Both the position numbers and the translations under genes were made by a program. The notes under the pieces are model-generated. The model was not told the origin of the DNA, did not search any database, and saw only the letters and a program-made list of their open reading frames with translations. From Hirschia maritima DSM 19733 (lineage in GTDB: Bacteria > Pseudomonadota > Alphaproteobacteria > Caulobacterales > Hyphomonadaceae), in contig NZ_KB899544.1 of the NCBI RefSeq assembly GCF_000378345.1, positions 806,001 through 870,000 of the forward strand: a stretch of 64,000 bases of DNA, in the 5' to 3' direction. Each line of letters begins with the position of its first letter. The first letter of the stretch is position 1. This document shows positions 48,842 through 59,279 of the stretch, one piece after another.

Positions 48842-49309
48842 ATGAAAACTTATTCTGCAAAACCTTCCGAGGTCGAACACAAGTGGGTCGTGATTGACGC
48901 TGAAGGCGTTGTTGTAGGACGTCTAGCGTCTTACGTTGCAAAGCGCCTACGTGGCAAGCACCGCGCTGATTTTACGCCACACACTGACACAGGCGACCAC
49001 GTTGTAATTATTAACGCTGATAAAGCAGTCTTCACTGGTAACAAACGCCGTGACAAGACTTACTATTGGCACACTGGCCACCCAGGTGGGATTAAATCTC
49101 GCCGTGCGGAAGAAATTCTTGATGGACGCTTCCCTGAGCGCGTTCTTAAGAAGGCCGTTGAGCGTATGATGCCAAGAGAGAGCTCTTTGTCTCGTACACA
49201 ATTTTCTAAGTTGCGCGTTTACGCTGGCACTGAGCACCCTCATGAAGCTCAACAGCCAGAAGTCGTTGACTTCGCTTCTATGAACAGCAAAAACGTGAAA
49301 GCTGCTTAA
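48842..49309 (+). CDS. rplM: 50S ribosomal protein L13
   Basis: 155 residues, the usual length. [17 protein letters not shown] near residue 30, [11 protein letters not shown] and [14 protein letters not shown] near 75 are L13 blocks, and [13 protein letters not shown] follows. The start at 48842 has GAGGGAG upstream. It is two bases before rpsI and forms the standard rplM-rpsI unit. Confidence 0.97.
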   Translation: MKTYSAKPSEVEHKWVVIDAEGVVVGRLASYVAKRLRGKHRADFTPHTDTGDHVVIINADKAVFTGNKRRDKTYYWHTGHPGGIKSRRAEEILDGRFPERVLKKAVERMMPRESSLSRTQFSKLRVYAGTEHPHEAQQPEVVDFASMNSKNVKAA

Positions 49310-49311
49310 AT

Positions 49312-49803
49312 ATGTCAGACGCTGTTGAAAGCCTAGAAGACCTAAAAGATTTGAACTCAGGTTCTGCTGCAGTTGCAGCTGCTCCTGTCATTCCTGTTGA
49401 GCCAACTATCGATGCACAAGGTCGTGCATATGGTACAGGCCGTCGTAAATCTGCTGTTGCACGTGTTTGGATCAAGCCAGGAACTGGTAAGATCACAATC
49501 AATGGTAAAGATGAAAAAGAATACTTTGCACGTCCAGTGCTTCGTCTGATCATCGAGCAACCATTGGTTGCTGCTGAGCGCCGCACAGAGTTCGACATTG
49601 TTTGTACTGTGAAAGGTTCTGGCCTTTCTGGACAAGCTGGTGCTGTTCGCCACGGAATTTCACGCGCATTGGTAGCTTATGAGCCTACATTGCGTCCGTC
49701 ATTGAAGCCACACGGCTTCATGACACGTGACTCACGTGAGGTTGAGCGTAAGAAATACGGTCGTGCAAAAGCGCGTCGTTCTTTCCAGTTCTCCAAACGT
49801 TAA
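49312..49803 (+). CDS. rpsI: 30S ribosomal protein S9
   Basis: 163 residues. The core begins at [20 protein letters not shown] near residue 43, and the C-terminus ends [12 protein letters not shown], the conserved tail that reaches the P-site tRNA. An acidic, Ala-rich N-terminal extension of about 40 residues is present, longer than in E. coli. The terminator follows. Confidence 0.97.
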   Translation: MSDAVESLEDLKDLNSGSAAVAAAPVIPVEPTIDAQGRAYGTGRRKSAVARVWIKPGTGKITINGKDEKEYFARPVLRLIIEQPLVAAERRTEFDIVCTVKGSGLSGQAGAVRHGISRALVAYEPTLRPSLKPHGFMTRDSREVERKKYGRAKARRSFQFSKR

Positions 49804-49827
49804 GTTTCGAAACAATATTTCTGGAGA

Positions 49828-49862
49828 GGGCGCTTGGCATTTGTCACAGCGCCCTTTCTTTT
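49828..49862 (+). terminator. Rho-independent terminator after rpsI
   Basis: GGGCGCT (49828-49834) and AGCGCCC (49848-49854) with a 13-base loop, then TTTCTTTT. It closes the rplM-rpsI transcript. Confidence 0.87.
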
Positions 49863-49902
49863 GTCTGGTTTATTCGTTTTTACGATTTCGAGGAATTAGA
49901 AC

Positions 49903-50844
49903 ATGGCCCCCACAGTGTTCATCGATGGTGAAGCAGGAACAACAGGTCTTCAGATTGCAGATCGGTTGCGTGATCGCAAGGATTTAGAGCTTGTTTCGAT
50001 TGATCCTACCAGGCGTAAAGACGCCGATGAACGCGCGCGTATGATCAATTCTGCCGATGCTGTTGTTTTGTGTCTGCCCGATGCGGCGGCAATAGAGGCT
50101 GTGTCGCTTGTTGAAAATGCGAATACAGTCATCATTGATGCTTCAACGGCTCATCGTATTGCGGATGGTTGGGTGTATGGTTTTGCTGAAATGGCGAAGG
50201 GACAACGAGAAGCTATCGCAAAATCAAAGCGTATCTCGAACCCAGGTTGTTACCCAACTGGCTTTATCGGTTTGATGCGTCCATTGGTGGAAGCGGGCAT
50301 AGTTCCAGTTGATCATCCTGTGACAACGAATGCTGTGTCTGGGTATACTGGTGGTGGTAAAGGTATGATTTCGATGTTTGAAGACGAAGCATCGGAAAAT
50401 CACACGAAAGAAGCTTTTCGTGGATATGCATTAGCGCAAAGTCACAAACACCCTCCAGAAATGAAAGTTCATGTAGGGTTGGGTTTTCTGCCCATGTTTG
50501 CACCCGCTGTTGGTCGATATGCGCAAGGCATGTTGGTGGAAGTGCCTTTGATCACAAGGTCTTTACCGAACTCACCATCGCGTTCACATATCCATGACGT
50601 GTTGAGTGCTTTCTATGGTGATGAGATTTTTGTTGATGTTAAATCACTTGAAGAATGTGATTCAGTTGGAAGCATAGAACCTGAAGCTTTGAACGGAACA
50701 AACATGATGGAATTGTTTGTGTTTGGTAGTGACGATCAAGTTAGGCTGGTTGCTAGATTGGATAATCTGGGAAAAGGTGCTTCGGGAGCGGCAGTTCAGA
50801 ACTTGAACATCGCGCTTGGGTTAGAGGAAAAATCTGGGCTGTAG
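49903..50844 (+). CDS. argC: N-acetyl-gamma-glutamyl-phosphate reductase (type 2)
   Basis: Third step of arginine synthesis: NADPH-dependent reduction of N-acetylglutamyl phosphate to the semialdehyde. 313 residues. The nucleotide-binding start FIDGEAGTTGLQIADRL, the catalytic cysteine in SNPGCYPTGFIG near residue 117, and NAVSGYTGGGKGMI identify the short type. It stands alone here, in the common position after rpsI. Confidence 0.96.
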   Translation: MAPTVFIDGEAGTTGLQIADRLRDRKDLELVSIDPTRRKDADERARMINSADAVVLCLPDAAAIEAVSLVENANTVIIDASTAHRIADGWVYGFAEMAKGQREAIAKSKRISNPGCYPTGFIGLMRPLVEAGIVPVDHPVTTNAVSGYTGGGKGMISMFEDEASENHTKEAFRGYALAQSHKHPPEMKVHVGLGFLPMFAPAVGRYAQGMLVEVPLITRSLPNSPSRSHIHDVLSAFYGDEIFVDVKSLEECDSVGSIEPEALNGTNMMELFVFGSDDQVRLVARLDNLGKGASGAAVQNLNIALGLEEKSGL

Positions 50845-51025
50845 GCAAAACTTACGCTTCAAAATTCATCACATTAGTGAATTTGGCGATTGCATCATAA
50901 AAAATTCGCTTTCTAATCGAAAAAAATAGCGTATCCCTAATCTTGTTAACCAAACGAGTAGAGTTAGTAGAGCAAAGAACGCGTACTAATTTTAGTTTGA
51001 TCCAATAAGACTTTGAGGATTCGAT

Positions 51026-53491
51026 ATGAACCAGCAGCAAGATGGATTGCCTCGTCCTGAACCTCGTAAATTTGACGCAGAAATACTGTCGAAAGAGATT
51101 GTGGAGCGCCTGACATATCGTGTCGGTAAAGACGCCGCAAATGCACACAAGCATGACTGGCTGCACGCCGTGATTTTGGTGATTCGTGACCGGATTATCG
51201 ATGCGTGGATTCGCACCAAAAAAGAGTTTCACGATGATAAAGGTAAGCGTGTTTATTATCTGAGTCTTGAGTTTCTTATCGGACGATTGATGCGTGATGC
51301 TGTGTCCAATATGGAAATGTTGGATCAGATGCAGGAAGCATTGGCTAGCCTTGGTGCTGATCTGGATGTTGTCGCTGAACTAGAACCGGATGCGGCGCTT
51401 GGAAACGGCGGGTTGGGGCGTCTTGCTGCTTGTTTTATGGAAAGTATGGCGACTGTTGGCGTGCCCGCATATGGATACGGCATTCGATACGTAAACGGTA
51501 TGTTTCGTCAGGAAATATCTGATGGTTGGCAGGTAGAGTTGCCAGAAACATGGCTTGCGCATGGAAACCCTTGGGAATTTGAACGCAGAGAATGTTCATA
51601 CGAGATTGGTTTTGCTGGAAAAGTAGAAGCAGCCGAGCAAACTCTAGGTACACCCGGGAAAATGACTTGGAGTCCGCAAGAGAGAGTTGTTGCGACGCCT
51701 TATGATACACCAATCGTGGGATGGCGGGGAAATCAGGTCAACACTCTAAGATTATGGAGTGCGCAACCAATTGATCCGATTCTGCTCGATAAATTCAATG
51801 CCGGAGAGCATCAGGGAGCGTTGCGGGAGAGCAATCGTGCTAGCTCTCTTACGAGAGTATTATATCCGGCTGACTCTTCTATTGCTGGGCAATCTCTGCG
51901 TCTGCGTCAGGAGTATTTCTTCACATCAGCTTCCATACAAGACATTGTACGCCGTCACATTCAGGACTTTGGGGATATAAAGACACTACATGAGCGCGCC
52001 TCTATCCAATTGAATGATACTCACCCTGCCGTTGGGGTCGCTGAGTTGGTTCGTTTATTGGTTGATGAGCACGATGTTGAGTTTGAAGAAGCATGGGATA
52101 TCGCCCGTAAAACATTCTCCTATACAAACCACACATTGCTGCCAGAAGCGTTGGAAAGCTGGCCAGTGCCACTGTTCGAGCGCCTATTGCCGCGCCACAT
52201 GCAGCTGGTTTACGCAATTAATGCACACATTCTGAAACAGGTCAGGAAGTCTGAAAAAATTAGTGAGGAAGCTGTGTCTGCTATCTCCCTAATTGATGAA
52301 AGTGGTGAACGCCGCGTTCGTATGGGAAATTTGGCTTTTGTGGGTTCGCACAAAGTGAATGGTGTATCGGCACTTCACACTGACTTGATGAAACAAACGG
52401 TCTTTAAAGATCTACATTCATTGTATCCTGAACGTATCAATAACAAGACTAATGGCGTGACCTTCCGTCGTTGGTTGATGCAGTGTAATTCAGAGCTAAC
52501 GCACCTTATTGAAGATGCAATCGGCCCGGCATTTAAAGATGATGCAGAGAGATTGGCTGATTTGAATAAGTTCGCAGATGATGCAGCGTTTCAAGAACAA
52601 TTTCTTGCTGTAAAGTTTAAGAAAAAAGAACAGCTGACAACTCACTTGCGTGATTACTGTGGAGTGCGGATTGATCCAAATGCGATGTTTGATATTCAAA
52701 TTAAGCGTATCCACGAATACAAACGCCAGCTCTTGAACATTGTTCATGCTGTTGCACTTTACGATCAGATTAGATCCCACCCTGAAAAAGACTGGGCACC
52801 TCGGGTGAAAATTTTTGGTGGGAAAGCGGCGTCAAGTTATCACAATGCAAAACTCACGATAAAATTAGCTAATGATGTTGCGCAAGTTATCAATCAAGAC
52901 CCAGCGGTGCAGGGACTTTTAAAGGTTGTTTTTGTGCCAAATTATAATGTGTCTCAGGCTGAATGGCTTTTCCCTGCTGCCGATTTATCGGAGCAAATTT
53001 CCACAGCCGGAATGGAAGCATCGGGTACTGGAAACATGAAGTTCCAAGTGAATGGGGCCATCACCATTGGAACGCTAGATGGTGCCAACGTTGAGATCAA
53101 AGAGCATGTGGGCGATGATAACATCGTTATTTTTGGCATGGATGCGGATGAAGTTACTGCGCGTCGCGCAGGTGGATATAACCCGCGTGATGTAATTGAA
53201 GGTTCGCCTGAGTTGAAGCAAGCACTTACAGCGATTCAGACGGGAACTTTTTCTCCCGATGACCCATTTAGATATCAGGGCCTGATTGATGGAATCGTCG
53301 AGCATGACTGGTTCATGGTGGCAGCTGATTTTGGCAGTTATGCCAATGCACAACGACATGTTGATGAGATTTGGAAAGATAAGAAAACGTGGGCGAGAAT
53401 GGCAATCAAAAATACTGCCAACGCAGGGTTCTTTTCTTCAGACCGTACTATTCGACAATATGCTGAAGATATCTGGAAGGTGGGCCTCTAA
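51026..53491 (+). CDS. glgP: Glycogen phosphorylase
   Basis: Phosphorolysis of alpha-1,4-glucan to glucose 1-phosphate. 821 residues, GT35. PLP-binding lysine in EASGTGNMKFQVNGA near residue 670, with the glucan-site region RIHEYKRQLLN near 560 and LAACFMESMATVGVPAYGYG-type sequence near 130. GAGGA precedes the start. It overlaps glgB at TAATG, so glgP-glgB-glgA is translationally chained. Confidence 0.97.
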   Translation: MNQQQDGLPRPEPRKFDAEILSKEIVERLTYRVGKDAANAHKHDWLHAVILVIRDRIIDAWIRTKKEFHDDKGKRVYYLSLEFLIGRLMRDAVSNMEMLDQMQEALASLGADLDVVAELEPDAALGNGGLGRLAACFMESMATVGVPAYGYGIRYVNGMFRQEISDGWQVELPETWLAHGNPWEFERRECSYEIGFAGKVEAAEQTLGTPGKMTWSPQERVVATPYDTPIVGWRGNQVNTLRLWSAQPIDPILLDKFNAGEHQGALRESNRASSLTRVLYPADSSIAGQSLRLRQEYFFTSASIQDIVRRHIQDFGDIKTLHERASIQLNDTHPAVGVAELVRLLVDEHDVEFEEAWDIARKTFSYTNHTLLPEALESWPVPLFERLLPRHMQLVYAINAHILKQVRKSEKISEEAVSAISLIDESGERRVRMGNLAFVGSHKVNGVSALHTDLMKQTVFKDLHSLYPERINNKTNGVTFRRWLMQCNSELTHLIEDAIGPAFKDDAERLADLNKFADDAAFQEQFLAVKFKKKEQLTTHLRDYCGVRIDPNAMFDIQIKRIHEYKRQLLNIVHAVALYDQIRSHPEKDWAPRVKIFGGKAASSYHNAKLTIKLANDVAQVINQDPAVQGLLKVVFVPNYNVSQAEWLFPAADLSEQISTAGMEASGTGNMKFQVNGAITIGTLDGANVEIKEHVGDDNIVIFGMDADEVTARRAGGYNPRDVIEGSPELKQALTAIQTGTFSPDDPFRYQGLIDGIVEHDWFMVAADFGSYANAQRHVDEIWKDKKTWARMAIKNTANAGFFSSDRTIRQYAEDIWKVGL

Positions 53492-55668
53492 TGACGTTTT
53501 ACACAGATCGTTTGGAGGCACTTGTTTCTGCAACAGAGAATGATCCATTTTCCATTTTGGGAGTTCATCCTGAAGGCGTGGAAAATGACAAGCAGGTCTT
53601 TGTGGCCAGAGCATTTTTTCCAGATGCGATCAGTGTGGAAGCTTTTTCACTAGAAGATAAAAGTATTGGTTCGCTCAACAAAGAGCATGATGCGGGATTG
53701 TTTGAGGGTGTTGTCGATTTAGATGAGCAACAACCGATCAGATACAAGGCAAAATACGCAGATGGCAGTGTGTACGATATCGCGGATGCATACAGTTTTG
53801 GTCCGGTGCTTGGGCCGATAGACGATTATTACGTCTCTGAAGGTTCGCATTTGAGACTGTTTGATAAGCTAGGGGCTCATGTCATCGACCATGAAGGTGC
53901 GAAAGGAGTGCATTTTGCAGTCTGGGCACCAAATGCACAACGTGTGGCAGTAGTCGGTGGTTTCAATAATTGGGATAACCGCCGTCATCCAATGCGAAAG
54001 CGCGTGGACACAGGAGTGTGGGAGATTTTCCTTCCTGATGTTGATGCGGGTGTTTCCTATAAATATGAAATTATTGGACCTGATGGAAATCGCTTACCAT
54101 TAAAAGCTGATCCATTTGCGTTTAAGTCAGAGTTACGTCCAGCAACTGCGTCCATAGTCGAGACTCCAACGGAACGAGTATGGAATGATTCAGAACACAG
54201 AGAGTTTTGGGCTAATGCTGATGCACGCCGACAACCAATATCAATTTATGAAGTACATGCAGGTTCTTGGAAACAACATCCTGACGGTAGCTTTTATTCA
54301 TGGGATGAAATAGCCGAATACCTTATTCCATATGTATTGGATATGGGGTTTACGCACATTGAATTTCTACCGATTAGCGAATTTCCTTACGACCCAAGTT
54401 GGGGGTATCAGACGACTGGTTTGTACGCGACGACTGCGCGTTTTGGGGACCCTGATGGTTTCGCTCGCTTTGTTGAGGGCGCACATAAAGTTGGTATTAG
54501 TGTATTGATTGATTGGGTGCCAGCTCACTTCCCAACGGACGAGCATGGGTTGTCGCGTTTTGATGGTACTGCGCTTTATGAACACGAAGATCCGCGCAAA
54601 GGATTTCACCCTGATTGGAATACTGCGATATTTGATTTTGGGCGTAAAGAAGTTGTCTCTTATCTCGTAAACAATGCTCTATTTTGGGCCGAACGTTTTC
54701 ATGTAGATGGGCTTCGTGTGGATGCTGTCGCCTCGATGTTGTATCTGGACTATTCGCGCGAACCTGGAGAATGGATCCCAAATCAATTTGGTGGGCGTGA
54801 AAATTTAGAAGCTGTCGATTTTCTGAAACAGATGAACAAGGAATTATATGGTCGTCACCCTGGTGTGTTGACCATGGCAGAAGAATCTACATCTTGGCCG
54901 AAAGTTTCCCATCCAGTGCATGAAGGTGGGCTTGGCTTTGGTTTTAAGTGGAATATGGGCTTTATGAACGACACGCTGCGCTATCTAGCCCGTGATCCAA
55001 TTCATAGAGCGCATCATCATGATGAGATTACTTTTGGTCTCATGTATGCTTTTACCGAAAATTTTGTACTGCCATTGAGCCATGATGAAGTTGTCCATGG
55101 TAAAGGTTCACTTCTGAACAAAATGTCGGGGGATGATTGGCAGAAGTTTGCAACCTTGCGAGCGTATTACGCATTTATGTGGGGATATCCGGGAAAGAAA
55201 CTCTTATTCATGGGGCAGGAGTTTGCTCAACGAGATGAATGGAGTGAGGAAAGAGAACTCGATTGGGGGCTTCTTGAGCATGAGCCTCATCAAGGCGTGC
55301 AATCTTTAGTCAAGGATTTGAACCATCTCTACAAGACTGAGGTAGCTCTCCATGCGCGCGATTGTGAAGGTGACGGGTTTGAGTGGGTACTTGTTGATGC
55401 GGCGGCTGATTCCGTTTTTGCGTGGCAAAGAAAAGCACCGGATGCGCCAACAATCCTAATTATTAGTCACTTTACGCCGATTGCGCGCAATGGATACCAA
55501 ATTCAATTGCCGCAAGCAGGTATTTGGAAAGAATTACTCAATACAGATGCAGACCTGTACGGAGGCTCAGGCGTTGGTAATCTTGGAGAGATCCAAACCG
55601 ATGCAAACGGATTAGTAGATTTGAATATTCCACCCCTTGGAACACTCATTTTGAAATTGGAGTCATAA
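53491..55668 (+). CDS. glgB: 1,4-alpha-glucan branching enzyme
   Basis: GH13/CBM48, 725 residues. An N-terminal module (1-110), CBM48 (about 130-225), then the catalytic barrel: nucleophile D411 in GLRVDAVASML, acid E464 in TMAEESTSWP, and SHDEVVHGKGS as the third acidic site. It makes alpha-1,6 branches in glycogen. Both ends overlap the neighbours by one base. Confidence 0.97.
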   Translation: MTFYTDRLEALVSATENDPFSILGVHPEGVENDKQVFVARAFFPDAISVEAFSLEDKSIGSLNKEHDAGLFEGVVDLDEQQPIRYKAKYADGSVYDIADAYSFGPVLGPIDDYYVSEGSHLRLFDKLGAHVIDHEGAKGVHFAVWAPNAQRVAVVGGFNNWDNRRHPMRKRVDTGVWEIFLPDVDAGVSYKYEIIGPDGNRLPLKADPFAFKSELRPATASIVETPTERVWNDSEHREFWANADARRQPISIYEVHAGSWKQHPDGSFYSWDEIAEYLIPYVLDMGFTHIEFLPISEFPYDPSWGYQTTGLYATTARFGDPDGFARFVEGAHKVGISVLIDWVPAHFPTDEHGLSRFDGTALYEHEDPRKGFHPDWNTAIFDFGRKEVVSYLVNNALFWAERFHVDGLRVDAVASMLYLDYSREPGEWIPNQFGGRENLEAVDFLKQMNKELYGRHPGVLTMAEESTSWPKVSHPVHEGGLGFGFKWNMGFMNDTLRYLARDPIHRAHHHDEITFGLMYAFTENFVLPLSHDEVVHGKGSLLNKMSGDDWQKFATLRAYYAFMWGYPGKKLLFMGQEFAQRDEWSEERELDWGLLEHEPHQGVQSLVKDLNHLYKTEVALHARDCEGDGFEWVLVDAAADSVFAWQRKAPDAPTILIISHFTPIARNGYQIQLPQAGIWKELLNTDADLYGGSGVGNLGEIQTDANGLVDLNIPPLGTLILKLES

Positions 55669-57254
55669 TGATTGTGGCGGCACCGGTAATGACGACAAAA
55701 GAGAGTTTGGAATTTCTAGAGAGCCAGATGCTGATACAGCACTCTGATGGCGGCGGGAGTACGATGCAAGTCCTGTCCGTGACTTCTGAATTGTATCCAT
55801 TGATAAAAACGGGCGGGTTGGCCGATGTTGCTGGAGCACTGCCCATTGCGCTAAAAGAGCAGGGCGTACACGTACGCTCATTTTTGCCTGGTTACCGCAT
55901 CGTTATGGGGAAATTGCAAAACCCTAAAGTGGTAAAAACCTATCGCAATTTGTTTGGACAAAAAGCAGCAATTTTATCAGATCATGTCGAAGGACATGAC
56001 GTATTTGTATTGGATTGTCCTAAATTTTTTGACCGTCCAGGTGGCCCTTACGTTGATGAAACGGGGGTAGATTGGGAAGATAACTGGCGTAGATATGCAG
56101 CGCTATCAAAAGCAGCAGCGGATGTTGCGTTGGGGTGCCTCAAAGATTGGCAACCCGATATAATCCATGCACATGACTGGCAGGCTGCATTGTCTCTGGC
56201 CTATGTTCGGTATTCAAAATTGGCCGATATTCCGCGAATTATTACGATCCATAATCTAGCGTTTCAGGGACGCTATGATGCCTCGATTTTCAAAAAACTA
56301 GGATTGCCTAAAAAAGCGTGGGCAATGAATGGCGTGGAGTATTATGGCGGGACTGGCTTTATGAAAGCCGGCCTCACATCTGCCGATGTTATCACCACAG
56401 TTAGCCCCACATATGCGCATGAAATTCGTCGCCCTGAAAACGGGATGGGGTTGGATGGATTGGTCAATCACCGGGCTAAAGATTTGCACGGAATACTCAA
56501 TGGAATTGACGATGAAGTGTGGAATCCTCCTGAAGATCCATACATAACGAAACAATACTCTCAGTTGACTTATCTTAATCGTCGTCAGAACAGATTTGAT
56601 CTGGAAACAGAGTTTGGTCTGTTTCATGATGAAGATCCCCTTTTTGTCGTGTGTTCACGTATGACTTGGCAAAAAGGTGTGGATATGCTCGTTGATTTGC
56701 TGGATGAGTTGGTGCCGCTGGGTGCTAAGTTTGCAGTACTTGGACAAGGTGACCATGCAATTGAACGTGGTTTTTTGGCTGCGTCACAAAGGCATCCTGG
56801 GCGAGTAGGAATGAAAGTTGGCTATGAAGAGCCAATAGCGCACCGTATGCAGGCCGGTGGTGATGCCATTCTTATTCCTTCTCGGTTTGAACCTTGCGGC
56901 CTAACACAGCTCTATGGGTTGAGATATGGTTGTGTGCCTGTGGTAACGCGGGTCGGTGGTTTGGCAGATACAATCATTGATGCAAACGAAGCGGCGGTGG
57001 CTCAAGGTTCAGCAACTGGTATTCAATTTTATCCACCTGATCATTTTCAACTGAAGCAGGCAGTGGTGCGTGCGATTAAATTGTACAATGACAAGACAGC
57101 TTGGAATTCCATGCAACGCGCTGGGATGAGGTCGGACTTTTCTTGGGGAAGAAGCGCGGCGCGCTACGTAGATCTGTATCGTCAAGTGTTGGCGACGTAT
57201 CAAGAAAAGAAAACGATCAAGCCTGTGCAAAGATCAATTCGTGCGGCTCAATGA
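55668..57254 (+). CDS. glgA: Glycogen synthase
   Basis: GT5, 528 residues, uses ADP-glucose. The family N-terminus is LSVTSELYPLIKTGGLADVAGALP split around the substrate loop KTGGLAD near residue 45. The C-terminal motif SRFEPCGLTQLYGLRYG near 400 binds ADP-glucose. Two starts compete: ATG 55668, which overlaps the glgB stop and has GGAG, and ATG 55764 with GGGAG, which gives the usual family length. I use the first. No glgC is present in the cluster. Confidence 0.95.
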   Translation: MIVAAPVMTTKESLEFLESQMLIQHSDGGGSTMQVLSVTSELYPLIKTGGLADVAGALPIALKEQGVHVRSFLPGYRIVMGKLQNPKVVKTYRNLFGQKAAILSDHVEGHDVFVLDCPKFFDRPGGPYVDETGVDWEDNWRRYAALSKAAADVALGCLKDWQPDIIHAHDWQAALSLAYVRYSKLADIPRIITIHNLAFQGRYDASIFKKLGLPKKAWAMNGVEYYGGTGFMKAGLTSADVITTVSPTYAHEIRRPENGMGLDGLVNHRAKDLHGILNGIDDEVWNPPEDPYITKQYSQLTYLNRRQNRFDLETEFGLFHDEDPLFVVCSRMTWQKGVDMLVDLLDELVPLGAKFAVLGQGDHAIERGFLAASQRHPGRVGMKVGYEEPIAHRMQAGGDAILIPSRFEPCGLTQLYGLRYGCVPVVTRVGGLADTIIDANEAAVAQGSATGIQFYPPDHFQLKQAVVRAIKLYNDKTAWNSMQRAGMRSDFSWGRSAARYVDLYRQVLATYQEKKTIKPVQRSIRAAQ

Positions 57255-57270
57255 GTGTGTAGAGTAGTCA

Positions 57271-59205
57271 ATGAGTAAGATGACAGCGAACGTGCCCTTG
57301 GGGGCGCATATCACATCCAATGGCGTATCATTTTGTGTATGGGCTCCTAAAGCTTCGAAAATGCATGTGTGCTTGTTTTCCGGAGATGAGGAAAATGACA
57401 GCATTCCGATGGACAGGGATTCTAAAGGTTATTGGCATGTTGAGATAGAGGGGCTGTCAGAGGGAACGCGTTACGGCTTTCGCGCCGATGGTGCTTATGA
57501 CCCCGATCGAGGATTGTGGTTTGATCCCAGTAAATTGTTATTGGACCCATACGCAACCAAGATTGATCGCGCATACTTATATGATGATGATCTAACTGCG
57601 TCACGTGAAGCAAACATAGATACTGCTAAATTGGTGCCCAAAGCAGTCGTTTGCGGAGAACTGCCTAAAGCTAAGAAATTTGACGCCAAGTTTCCTGTTG
57701 GTGGCTTAATCTATGAGCTTCAGGTGAAGAGTTTTACTAAACAGCATCCAGATATTCCTGAAGATATAAGGGGAACTATCGCTGCATTAGGTCACCCGAT
57801 TGTGATCGAACATTTAAAACGCATTGGTGTAAATGCTGTTGAGATGATGCCAATTACAGCATGGATTGATGAACGCCACCTCATTCCATTGGGATTGAAT
57901 AATAGTTGGGGATATAATCCTGTAAGCTATTTTGCACTTGATCCGAAAATAGCGCCTGGCGGTATCGTTGAACTTCGTAAAGCCATCGAAGCCCTTCATG
58001 AAGCTGGAATATCTGTATTTCAGGATGTTGTTTTCAACCATAATGGTGAAAGCGATAAACATGGCCCAACATTGAGTTTTCGTGGGTTGGATGCCCAGTC
58101 TTATTTTCGTAATTTTGAGAACGAACCAGGGCATTTGATTAATGATACAGGCTGTGGAAACTCAATTGATTGCAGCCACCCAATAGTTCGTCGATTGATC
58201 TTGGATTCTATGCGTTATTTCGTCGAATATGCAGGCATTGATGGCTTTAGGTTTGATCTTGGACCGGCTCTCGGGCGAGAAGATGAAAACAATGGAAAAT
58301 TCAATCCACAAGCGGAATTATTGCAAGAAATACTCGCTGACGATGTGCTCAAAGATTGTGTGCTGATAGCTGAACCGTGGGACATAGGCCCGGGAGGGTA
58401 TCAACTTGGAAACTTCCCGTCACGTTTTTATGAGTGGAATGATGCCTATCGCGATGATGTAAGACGGTTTTGGCGGAATGAAGATAACATGGTGGGCAAG
58501 TTTGCAACGCGCTTGTGTGGCTCTGCTGATATTTTTCAGACATCTGATCTTTCATCTGAAAACAAGACGCGCTCTATAAATTTTGTAGCTGCTCATGATG
58601 GTTTTTCTTTGTTGGATTTAGTTTCCTACGAAGAGAAGCACAATTTCGAGAATGGCGAGTCAAATAGGGACGGCCACAATGAAAATATATCGTGGAATAA
58701 TGGCGTGGAAGGTCACACAGACGATATAGCAATCATTACGAAACGCCGAGTTGATTTAAAAGCGATTCTTTCCTCCTTATTTTTGTCTCGTGGGCCTATT
58801 ATGCTTACAGCAGGAGATGAGTTTGGGCGGTCTCAAAAAGGGAATAACAACGCCTATGCTCAGGATAACGAAACGACTTGGTTAAACTGGGAAGAAAGAG
58901 ACACCCAGATTGAACGCCATGTGAGTAGCCTTGCTGAGATACGCAAGACATTAGGTTTGCTGGATAACACTGAGTTCGTAGATGAAGGAGATGTTGTGTG
59001 GCGAAGGTTTGATGGTGACCCGATGACGGTTTCGGATTGGGAAACGCCAGACCTGGGTGCTTTTGCTATGGAAATACCTGCTAAAAATGTTTTGATTTTG
59101 TTTAATCGCACTGATCGACATCAAACACTTATTCGAGATGGGAATACCCAGACAATAAGGCCTCGTACTGTAAATGTGTTGTTCACAGGAAATCGTAATA
59201 ATTGA
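57271..59205 (+). CDS. glgX: Glycogen debranching enzyme GlgX
   Basis: A GH13/CBM48 isoamylase-type enzyme, 644 residues. It removes short alpha-1,6 side chains left by phosphorylase. GVSFCVWAPKASKMHVC at the N-terminal CBM, IDGFRFDLGPALG near 320 with the nucleophile, VLIAEPWDIGPGGYQLG near 370, and FVAAHDGFSLLDLVSY near 450. It begins 16 bp after glgA. Confidence 0.95.
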   Translation: MSKMTANVPLGAHITSNGVSFCVWAPKASKMHVCLFSGDEENDSIPMDRDSKGYWHVEIEGLSEGTRYGFRADGAYDPDRGLWFDPSKLLLDPYATKIDRAYLYDDDLTASREANIDTAKLVPKAVVCGELPKAKKFDAKFPVGGLIYELQVKSFTKQHPDIPEDIRGTIAALGHPIVIEHLKRIGVNAVEMMPITAWIDERHLIPLGLNNSWGYNPVSYFALDPKIAPGGIVELRKAIEALHEAGISVFQDVVFNHNGESDKHGPTLSFRGLDAQSYFRNFENEPGHLINDTGCGNSIDCSHPIVRRLILDSMRYFVEYAGIDGFRFDLGPALGREDENNGKFNPQAELLQEILADDVLKDCVLIAEPWDIGPGGYQLGNFPSRFYEWNDAYRDDVRRFWRNEDNMVGKFATRLCGSADIFQTSDLSSENKTRSINFVAAHDGFSLLDLVSYEEKHNFENGESNRDGHNENISWNNGVEGHTDDIAIITKRRVDLKAILSSLFLSRGPIMLTAGDEFGRSQKGNNNAYAQDNETTWLNWEERDTQIERHVSSLAEIRKTLGLLDNTEFVDEGDVVWRRFDGDPMTVSDWETPDLGAFAMEIPAKNVLILFNRTDRHQTLIRDGNTQTIRPRTVNVLFTGNRNN

Positions 59206-59279
59206 ATCGCGAACGTGGCACGGAAACTGCCTGAACAACAAGAAAATATCACTTCGGACCAACTATAGAACTTTTGAAC